Assembly (NCBI GenBank): GCA_039111635.1
Contig: JBCAQO010000004.1
Coordinates: 1,922,001 to 1,986,000 of the forward strand
DNA from: Heterobasidion occidentale
Lineage: Eukaryota > Basidiomycota > Agaricomycetes > Russulales > Bondarzewiaceae
Direction: 5' to 3'
Length of the DNA: 64,000 nt
Within the stretch, counting starts at the first letter, position 1, and the number at the start of each line of letters is the position of its first letter. A program made the translations under genes and the position numbers. Shown piece by piece: positions 55,590 through 64,000 of the stretch. The notes below the pieces were generated by a model. That model searched no databases. It was not told where the DNA came from and saw nothing but the letters and a program-made list of their open reading frames with translations.

Positions 55590-57933
55590 ATGACAACCCC
55601 ACATGTAATCGCGTCCTCGTCCATGGCCTCTCAATCTGCTACTACCAACGGCATCGTCGGCAGTCATTTTCGTGTCGGGAAGAAAATCGGAGAGGGTTCG
55701 TTTGGTGTCGTCTTTGAAGGTCGGTTGTTGCGTCGTCACGTTCTTGAAATGACTTGAAAAACACTGACCTGCTTATAGGAACCAACACCATCAACAACCA
55801 ACCCGTCGCCATCAAATTCGTGAGTACCTACTAGTGTAGTATGTACACTTCTCGAACCATCCGTACTTGCACAGGAACCTCGCAAGTCAGACGCACCTCA
55901 GCTGCGCGATGAATACCGCTCGTACCGGACCCTCAATGGCACTCGTAGGTTCTTCTGTTGTCTTTAGAGAGTACTCCTTGTTTCTGATTGCCGCACCACT
56001 TCACGTTCACGACGTGCTACCATGCTGTTTCCTTGCATCTCATCAACTTTCCTTGACTAGCTGGTGTCCCGCAAGTCCACCACTTTGGTCAAGAAGGCCT
56101 CCATAATGTTCTCGCGATTGACCTCCTAGGCCCAAATCTGGAGGACCTTTTTGACATGTGCGGCCGCAAGTTCTCCATCAAAACCGTTTGCATGGCAGCG
56201 AAGCAAATGGTAGGCATCTCAGCTACTACATGCATGTTACGCGTCCACGACCCGTTGGAGCCTCGATGCTGCTGCCCCTCTCAGACTCGATCCTTCTAAT
56301 GTTTGATCTTTTAAAAAAAAATTCAGGTTACACGCGTTCAAGCTATTCACGACAAGTCCCTCATTTACCGTGACATCAAGCCAGATAATTTCCTGATTGG
56401 TGTTCCGTCCACCAAGAACGCTAACACCATCCATGTAATTGGTGCGTAGACCACAAGACATTTCGGTTTCAATTACATCTGCTATGGGCATTTCGTCTTG
56501 TTTTGGATAATGGTGAACAAACCGTCCAATGCACAGATATCAATGCTCGACTGGCTCCTGCGTGCTGGCCCAACGTGTAAAGAGGGAGGCCTGGCGGCGT
56601 TATAGTATATCATATATATTGCAGGCCTTGATGCGTTCACACTTCGTTGTTACGGTCTTGCGCAAACGCAGAACTGACGTCACATGTCACATTTACAGAC
56701 TTTGGTATGGCCAAGCACTACCGCGACCCCAAAACAAAGGTTCATATCCCTTACCGTGAGCGCAAATCTTTGTCTGGAACGGCGCGGTACATGTCCATCA
56801 ACACGCATCTGGGTCGCGAGCAGTCCCGTCGAGATGACCTCGAATCACTCGGGCATGTGTTCATGTACTTCCTCCGCGGCGGCCTTCCGTGGCAGGGCTT
56901 GCGGGCGGCTACCAACAAGCAGAAGTATGAGAAGATCGGGGAGAAGAAGCAGAGCACTCCGATTCCGGAGCTTTGTGAGGGTTTCCCAGGTGTGTTCATA
57001 TGCGATCGTAGACCACGCGTCCGGGCAGTCGCTGATCGCTTTCCCAAAGAGGAGTTCTCGATCTACATGACTTATGTCCGTAGACTCGGGTTCGAGGAAA
57101 GCCCTGACTACGATTTCCTGCGGGAGTTGTTCACTAAGGTCCTGAAGAATTTGGGAGAGCAAGAGGACGGAATTTACGACTGGATGCTGTTGAACAACGG
57201 CAAGGGCTGGGAGGCTGGACCCGTACGGGTCTGTCTTACGTGTGTTGCTTCGCTTCCGGTGCTGACATTCCTCCTACAGACACCAGCGGCGGTTCTCGCA
57301 CAAGCACACGCCAACGCAGGCAACCCGCTGCCTCGCGAGCACCGGCAGAGAGAACACCGGCGTGGATCTCGTCAGGCTCTGCAGGATGCTAATCCCAACC
57401 AACCCCCTCTACTTGTTAGTCCTTCTGCCGCACACCTGAAGCATTCCACTCGACGGGCAACTCCGCAAGAGTCACGTGGCCCTAGCAGAGATGTCAGCGT
57501 GCAGCCACTGGCACCTGCGAGCAGGCGTGCCAGCCAGCAGCAAATGTCGCGCGGTGAGGTCACGCTCTCTCCCCATCCGTATGCTGCGGCGCCGAGCCCC
57601 ACGGCTTACCGCCCGGGCACGGGATCTTATGCAGGCCCGGGACTGCCGTCAGGGAGCATGGGTTTGGCCAATGGAACCGCTGGAGGGTCCAGCGCCGCGT
57701 TGGCCAATGGGAACGGAAACGGAACTTCAGACTCGTTCATGTATGGCAGCCAAATTGCGCACGGAAGAAAGGTTGGCGACATGCGTGACAGCTCTGCGAT
57801 GCAGCGGGAGGGCAGAGCCAATGGAATGGGTGTTTACGACCAGCAAATGGCACGCGTTGGTGAGCAGGATGAGGAAGGCCATGGTGGAGCCAGGAAAAAA
57901 GGATTCTTCGGCATGTTCTGCTGTCGAGGATAG
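55590..57933 (+). CDS. Casein kinase I, membrane-anchored Yck type
   Basis: A Ser/Thr kinase of the CK1 family. Kinase motifs in order after splicing: [18 protein letters not shown] (P-loop), [20 protein letters not shown] (VAIK Lys), [32 protein letters not shown] (catalytic loop), [13 protein letters not shown] (DFG), [19 protein letters not shown] (CK1-type substitute for APE) and [20 protein letters not shown]. The C-terminal ~200 residues are disordered, rich in Ser, Gly, Asn and Ala. They end [12 protein letters not shown]; a Cys-Cys pair at the very end is the palmitoylation anchor of yeast Yck1/Yck2, which act in nutrient sensing, endocytosis and septin control. A second in-frame ATG at 55623 is an alternative start. 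A pyrimidine-rich leader precedes it. Confidence 0.95.
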
Positions 57934-59904
57934 AGGACAGAGCTTGCCTTTTGATTTCTTTCATCTTCTTCTTCATCTTTGACGCTTGACGCTTGCCCTG
58001 CGGCATATTATTCTCTGTGAGTTGGTTTCGCGAAAATAACAGTCATTGGCAGCTAATTTCGACGATTTCTAGCCTTGCACTCCGATGTTTTCACGACCAA
58101 CTTCACGATTTACACCGTATCCTTGCATAACTCGCCGATCGTCAAGATTACACCCGCACCCCATAACCTCGCCACATCATTCAGAAGGGCAGGGCTGCCC
58201 TAGCCGCCCACTTCCTGGCCATATATATATCTATGATCGAACATCCGCTCGTTTGCACAATCCACGCATTCCACCACCACGGCATTTCCTTACCTGCGCC
58301 TACGCATATACACTGTCAGGGACATCATCAAGCAATGCTGGACACGACGTATACCTATTTCGTTTTATTGCTCCGTCTTACTATTTGTTCTCCGCTTCTT
58401 TGATGTATCAGTTACCGTTACCCCGTCCGTCCTCGGTCCATCGTCTCCGTTGTTCTGTTCTTCGAATTTCTTGTCGGTTTTTTCGCGTGCATATAGTAAG
58501 TAGATCTCACGTTTCCTGCTGGTCTGTCCCCTGTCGCTTTCTACTTGTCACGCTCGTCTAGGACATGTTCCCGCCACGCGTCGGCGTTGACCGTTGGACG
58601 TTATGCGCCGGGAGACTCTGAATACCTACCCGTAGTACACAGGGATAGTATCTTCCGCAGGCCTCCATCACCTCCGCCTTTCCACAGATCGCTATTTTAT
58701 TGAAGCAGTTGGGTCATTAATCGTAATCGTTCCAATACATTCTTCATGAAATCCGTGAATGCTTCCACAGCCTTACAGGACGTTTCGGAAATGTGATCCT
58801 TGTGATTGGCCGAAGCATACAGTCTCGCCGCGAAATTCAAACCCTTGCCCAAGCCATGGCACTGGGCAAAAGTTGCGATGCCCTCAAACTATGGACAGTA
58901 GGCAATCATTCTTGTTCAAGTGGTTTATGTTATTGCTGACTTCAATGCATTATAGTCATGCCGACTCCGAGACGAGCCATGCAAGTAGCAGACCAGCTGT
59001 CCTCAATTTCTGAAGATTGTATCTCGGCACACAACATCGGACTAATATAAGAAATCAATGAGGCAAGATTGCTCCGCTTTCCTGACTCTCTGACGCCGAA
59101 GAGACGCCGGTAAAGGGACGATCATTTGTTCGTACGGTACGCCGTCCCCTCTGATCAGAGATGTGAGCATTGTGATCGTAACACCCCGCAAAAGCCGTCG
59201 GTGTTGCTCGGTGTTGCTGCCCATCCCAACGCTACACACTCGATGTTGTGATAACCATAGCCCTAGCCATGGAAGAACCTATAATCCACCTTCCATCGGA
59301 AGCGAAAGCCTGTTGACACGTTGACCACCCAGATCACCGCCGTTCTCTTTGTTTATCCTCGGAAAGCAATGCCAAATCGCAGCACTGCAGTCTACAAGCT
59401 GCGAGGATGTGAATACCGCGACACCAGACGTCAGCATACCTCAAGCTGCATAGGACCATGCACGCAATCTCAGGCAAGGCCATTTTTCTTCTTCGTCCCT
59501 TTGACAGTGGCCGCAGCCAAGGGGAAAGCTAGGAATAGAAAGCCAACAGTCTATATGGTACGTCATTCTACGCGCTTCTCACATCCGTCCGCTGTATCAA
59601 GATTTTTCTTTCCTTCTTGGCCTCTTCAGTAGCAGACGCGGAACTTGTCAACTCACAGTTCATTTTTATGCTGTAACGTTCACTCAAGCTATTTCCAAAC
59701 CTACGTACGGGTATCTGTGTTCTATTAGGCCTCTTCAGTTCCATTTATATCCTCGACGCGTGCCTTCTCACCTCGCGGCCAAGAGCTGCAGTTTGAGCGC
59801 AACGATCTAAACATATGTAGCATCATCCGCAGTCGCCAGGCCTCACCGGTTCGGTGCTGTAACATGGTGGTAAACAGCCGGCATTCTCTTTGTCTCCAAC
59901 CACC
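57934..59904. other. Long intergenic region without a supported gene
   Basis: About 2 kb between the kinase stop and the helicase start, the longest gene-free stretch here. The first ~600 bp are pyrimidine-rich and may be 3' UTR. A plus-strand open frame at 58085-58561 is low-complexity (Ser, Pro, Arg, His) and not a credible protein. No tRNA, repeat or transposon ends were seen. Confidence 0.45.
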
Positions 59905-62778
59905 ATGATGTACTCGAATACCATTCAACAAGACGACATTCCCGGGGCGTCATGTCAAGCAGATGTTCGATATTTTCACTTGAAGACCATTGATGATATG
60001 GTCACTGCCATTTACGATCTATCCCCACCAATCCTCGGCACTTCTGTCGAGCTCAATGACACAGGCTCCATCACAGCTGTCGCTTTTGCCACGGAGAACC
60101 ACATATTCCATCTTTGCTGGGAAAAGAGAGAATCCCATCTCTTCAAATCCAAAGAGGCTTTCTCCACTTTGAGGTCGCTGTTTTTGTCTAGATGCCTCGC
60201 TGCATTTGAGATGGGTTATATTGCATGTCTGATTCACGGCGCTCTTGGTTTCCATGTCCAAGGCGTGGACCTTTCTACCAAGATGCTCAAATCGCCGGGA
60301 ACTGTCATGGCGAAGCTCAAGGGCCTCGGGTTCGCATCCCAACTAGCCATTGATGTGCGCTGGGATAGGCGTGGCACGGGGAAAGACGCACCGCCAGATG
60401 TATGTGTCCGTGCATGGTACTCAGCTATGTGTGTTATTCCTGTATCCCTTTCACTCGTCGGATATCTCATGATGGTTTTTGTAGCACCGCTAGTGCAACT
60501 AGCCATGTTTATGCTCTTCCGCTGCAGACCAATTCTATGAACAAAGAAGTACATACTCTACCAATGGATGACGGCAACGTTGACTCGTATTCATATAGGA
60601 TCTCAAAATCCTCCACGAATGGGTCAAACGAATTCAGTTGCTGAATGTCATGAAACCGCGCATCCAAGAGAACGACTTCGACAACATCAAGCTCACAAAG
60701 AGCCATGACATAATTGTGCTGAACTCTCGTTTCAAGACTCGCGTCAGACAGAGCGAACAGGTACGCTCGGGACAAACGTTACTCTAGGCGACGATTGAAT
60801 CCTCCCTCATAGACCTCGGTACAATTCGTGCGTCAAATGGCGATGTGCTCCAGAGTGGAAGAGCAACGGGGGGCACCGGAAAACAGACGATCGTGAGGGC
60901 CGTCGGCAAACTCAACGGAAATGTGGCACAGTCCTGCAACACGGTCCGTGTCCATGGTCGTGAAGAGCCAACAAATGCAGAAAGAGCGCAGTATCAGTTT
61001 CTGCTGGACGCCCTGCAAGGCAAATTACAGCTGCGTTCAAGTTCGAGCTTTATTGAGCTTTTGTGGCTCCCGAAGTCTGGTCGTAAGAAACAGCCCAAGA
61101 CGATACGCCAATCTCATCAGCATCTTGTCGACCAGGGCAAGATCAATGGTTCCCAAAGGCGAGTGATCGAGGCAATGTTATCGGAGGAACCATTAGTCAT
61201 TGTGCACGGTCTGTATGATATCCTTATATTGCAAGGCTCTGCTCATCTTGAATGTTCGTTTTTTGTCTTCCAGGTCCTCCGGGGACTGGCAAGACATCAA
61301 CCATAGCGGGGGCTGTCAAAGTTTTGGAGGATACAAAGGAGCCTGTGTGGGTCGTTGCGCAATCGAACGTTGGCGTCAAGAATATCGCGGAAAATTTCTT
61401 CGAGAAAGGCATCGACTTCAAACTCGTTGTATCTAAGGAATTCTATGTCGAATGGTATGAATCAATCTTTCTCACTTTCGTCACCTTCAGTAATGCTCTC
61501 ACAGGCATGAAGAAATATACGAGAAAATACAACGGTGTATCATACGCTCTGACGACTTGCCGAGTTACGATAAATCCGGTGTCGCGTTTGGGCGTCTTCT
61601 TCTCGGAAGCACTGTCGTGCTTTGCACGCTCAGTATGCTGTCCAACCCAACGTTGCTCAATTGCCGCGCATTCTCTGTGTTGCCTGTGGCTCGGCTCGTC
61701 ATTGACGAAGCGTCGCAGATTGACGCGTTCGAGTTCATGGCAAGTAACATGCACTATTCTTTTTTCATCTGATTACTTGAGCTGGACTATCGAAATTACA
61801 GCATGTCTTTCACAAGTTCAAGAAGGATTTGATCAATGTTTCTTCTTCGGTGATCCAAAGCAGCGTAAGTGATCGCTTGAGTGTGTGGTTTATTGCGTAT
61901 TTAGTAACTATCCACCGCACAGTCCCACCGTATGGGGCCGAGCAGGCCAAGCTCAAAACCATCTTCGATATCGAGCATCTCTCCGAAACAGCCTATTTTT
62001 TAGATACACAATGTAAGACTCTTATATCCTCTCCGATTCTGTGATATTGACTTGCATAGATCGTATGCCTGTGCCCCTCGGCGAGTTCATATCCAAACAT
62101 GTGTATGACAACAAGCTTCGCTCCGAACATGCTATCAAGAAACCAGGTTGTATTCAGTTCATAGATGTTTCCAAAGGAGAGGAGCGGAGATCGGGGAGTA
62201 GCTCCAAGGTACGCAGCTGTGCGGTCAACACAGCACGAATGGGCTTTAACTAACTAACACATGTTTGACCTATAGAACATAGAAGAGGTGTACACAATCG
62301 TGCGACTGGTCAAACAGTATTATAACAAGACGGACTTCTGTGTTATCACGCCATATGATGCTCAGAGAGCGACCATATCAATGCAGCTGAAGAAGGAGAA
62401 CCTGCGCTTTGATCGCGTCTTCAATGTTGACAGTTTCCAAGGTATCTCCTTCCGTATTCATCGCCGTGCCTAGCTCTGACACTCCTGTGAACTGCAGGCA
62501 ACGAGGCGGACTACGTGATCGTCTCGGCCGTTCGCTCGAAAGGTCCTGGCTTCCTGCGCTCGAAGAACCGGATGAATGTCATGCTCACCCGGTGCAAGAA
62601 AGGCATGGTCATCGTCACTAGCCGAAAGTTTCTCCGGGGCGGCGGCCAAAAGACGCTGCTAGGGCTACTCGCGACGGAATATGAGGCCAAGTACGGAGTG
62701 AAGAAGACCTGGACAGACTGGAAACTAGTGGCAGAGGGGAAGGCCGGTGGCCCCACGGCGGCAGGCGTCTCCGCATGA
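59905..62778 (+). CDS. SF1B Upf1/DNA2-like helicase with N-terminal nuclease-like region
   Basis: The C-terminal half is an SF1B RNA/DNA helicase: HGPPGTGKTSTIAGAVK (Walker A), VWVVAQSNVGVKNIAENF, ARLVIDEASQIDAFEFM (Walker B), CFFGDPKQLPPYG, ETAYFLDTQYRMPVPLG-type sequence, FCVITPYDAQRATI, NVDSFQGNEADYVIVSAV and RMNVMLTRCKKGMVIVTS. It ends GGPTAAGVSA at 62778. The N-terminal ~280 residues (ADVRYFHLKTIDDMVTAI to IQENDFDNIKLTKSHDI) resemble an RNase D/DEDD exonuclease fold in spacing, but the expected acidic catalytic residues are not obvious, so it may be a degenerate domain. Start: ATG at 59905 (MMYSNTIQQD). One intron near 60760 is ambiguous (27, 45 or 54 nt, depending on the junctions chosen). 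The role may lie in RNA surveillance or DNA repair; the sequence does not decide. Confidence 0.85.
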
Positions 62779-63400
62779 CTGTTGCATTGCAACTGACCAC
62801 TTCTGGGGCAAACACGGCTCCCAGTGTCCCTGCCGGCAGTCACGCACGCAAGAACGCTCTGGAGCGCAGAAGGCGTCTTAGATCGAAGGCCGTCAATGCA
62901 CTGTAGGGGGGTGTGTGCAAAGGATCGTCGGTCCACAGGTTTGCTAGCTCCGCACAGTCTCCACCTATTCTTGATGTATGAGGCTCGTCGACACCGTTCG
63001 ATCTTGTGTCGTGGCTGGTAATCTGAAATCAGTCTTCACATGTATATGGTTCAGGGCACGTCTGACTATGTCAGCCAGGAGTCTTCAAATTCTAGATACG
63101 CGTTCACGGTCGGGATTAAACAACCACGTCTGAAGATCTGAAGACCAGACTGGGCTCCTACAGAAGCTAGATCCAAGAGAAGTTTACGAGCCCAGAACAT
63201 ATACGCGTGCAAGTCTAAATGGGTTTGGGCCTCATCACGAGGTAAGAAAGTTCAGATGTACAAGCAGATTACGAGGCATACTACGGACGTCGAACGAGGT
63301 AAACTGAATTAAATATCGTACAATCTCACATATCGATGCAATGCATAAGGGTTATTCTTGGGTCCATGGTTACCTCCCAGGTCAAGTCTAGTGCAACCCG
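62779..63400. other. Convergent intergenic spacer
   Basis: 622 bp between the helicase stop (+) and the stop of the terminal minus-strand gene. No gene or repeat was recognised. Confidence 0.45.
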
Positions 63401-64000
63401 TTACTTTCTGGCCTTCCAGGCCTCTTGGACACCGAGTTTCGAATACTTCTCTGCGACATCACCCACAGGCGGCGGATTCCGACTGCCGAGCTGCCCCTCC
63501 CCTTCTTCCGTCGAAGATTCGTCCATCAGGCCTAGGCCTCCATGACTGCCGCCCCGTGTCCCCATCTCTCCTGGAGCGTCACTGTTCCGCACAGCCGCAC
63601 TCTCGCCTACGCCTGCTTTATTTGTTGGCACTCGCCTGGTGAGGTTTGGATGTGCGAGGTCAGGGCTTGTCGAACTCACTTGGGCACCACTGGCATCCGG
63701 TGCCTCAGTCTGGGTAAAGTTGACGTAGGGCAATGACGTCGGGTATGCACCTGCGGGAACCGCGTAGGGGCGATCGGAGGGGTCTGGCTCCGAGACAACG
63801 TAGACGGTACCCGCGCCGTGCTCAACCTCAAAGTTGTCCTGGGTCGGCTTCTCATACGATGGCTTGGTAGAAGATGACGAGGGCGAGCTTTGAGAAAGGA
63901 CGGCGAAGGGGGAGTAGAAAGAGCGCGTCTGGGGAGGGTTAACGCGGAACTTCTGGGAAAGAGAACGGGTGTGTCTGCTGGCAACTCGGAGGGCGTTCAT
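63401..64000 (-). CDS. Small mitochondrial-type protein of unknown function
   Basis: An uninterrupted 199-codon frame whose ATG is at the very edge of the window (63998-64000). The N-terminus MNALRVASRHTRSLSQKFRV is rich in Arg and Ser with no acidic residue, a classic mitochondrial targeting sequence. A central segment VEHGAGTVYVVSEPDPSD and PYAVPAGAYPTSLPY is the most structured-looking part. The last ~80 residues are Gly/Ser/Glu rich and end EKYSKLGVQEAWKARK. I recognise no catalytic domain. An upstream exon outside the window cannot be excluded, but the targeting sequence makes this start likely. Confidence 0.7.
   Translation of the reverse strand: MNALRVASRHTRSLSQKFRVNPPQTRSFYSPFAVLSQSSPSSSSTKPSYEKPTQDNFEVEHGAGTVYVVSEPDPSDRPYAVPAGAYPTSLPYVNFTQTEAPDASGAQVSSTSPDLAHPNLTRRVPTNKAGVGESAAVRNSDAPGEMGTRGGSHGGLGLMDESSTEEGEGQLGSRNPPPVGDVAEKYSKLGVQEAWKARK

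Noticed and set aside
58085..58561. Plus-strand open frame of 158 codons after casein kinase I
   Set aside because: Low-complexity Ser/Pro/Arg/His composition in a pyrimidine-rich region; probably 3' UTR.
1..64000. CRISPR arrays, bacterial operons, phage or viral genes
   Set aside because: No direct-repeat/spacer pattern, no capsid, integrase or polymerase motifs and no operon spacing; spliceosomal introns are present in most genes.

Overview
The window looks like nuclear DNA of a basidiomycete, most likely an Agaricomycete. Genes sit on both strands at high density and are cut by many short introns (mostly 45-65 bp, GT..AG). The gene set is typical of wood- or litter-decay fungi: a laccase, a GH43 galactanase with a CBM35-like tail, a Zn2Cys6 regulator, a YOR1-type ABCC transporter and an Agaricomycete-type polytopic membrane protein. 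Two intron-containing tRNA genes are also present. The assignment rests on protein features and gene structure only; no search could be run.

Layout. 0.3-1.2 kb: Hsp20-like protein (-). 2.3-6.0 kb: Srs2/UvrD-type DNA helicase (-), divergent from a metacaspase (+, 6.3-8.6 kb). 8.9-11.6 kb: membrane-anchored calcineurin-type phosphoesterase and a gamma-glutamylcyclotransferase-like protein (both -). 12.1-13.8 kb: class V PLP enzyme (+). 14.3-16.5 kb: polytopic membrane protein (-). 17.6 kb: tRNA-Lys(CTT). 18.3-19.6 kb: single-pass membrane protein (-). 20.6-22.1 kb: NAD(P)-dependent epimerase/reductase (-). 23.1-26.9 kb: Zn2Cys6 transcription factor (+). 27.06-27.29 kb: a 233-bp fold-back MITE with target-site duplication. 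27.6-30.3 kb: laccase (-). 31.5-38.0 kb: ABCC transporter (-). 38.7-41.0 and 42.8-45.2 kb: two paralogous IucA/IucC-type siderophore synthetases (+). 45.5-47.7 kb: GH43 + CBM35-like (-). 48.6-50.4 kb: C2-domain Fic1/Inn1-like protein (-). 51.3-52.3 kb: Frag1/DRAM/Sfk1-type membrane protein (-). 52.7-54.0 kb: DsbA/FrnE-like oxidoreductase (-). 54.7 kb: tRNA-Ser(CGA). 55.6-57.9 kb: casein kinase I of the membrane-anchored Yck type (+). 59.9-62.8 kb: Upf1/DNA2-like SF1 helicase (+). 63.4-64.0 kb: small mitochondrial-type protein (-).

The most interesting block is 31.5-45.2 kb. Two tandem NRPS-independent siderophore (NIS) synthetase genes lie beside a divergently transcribed ABCC exporter. Both synthetase genes have an exact ATCWGATAA motif, the site type of iron-responsive GATA repressors (SreA/Urbs1 class), in their upstream region. 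This looks like a compact, iron-regulated, NRPS-free siderophore locus in a basidiomycete. The product is unknown.

A caution on sequence quality: both NIS genes, the Srs2 gene and the C2-domain gene each contain apparent one-base gaps in otherwise conserved coding sequence or at a splice site. Their spread over unrelated genes suggests uncorrected long-read indels more than pseudogenes, but this is not settled.
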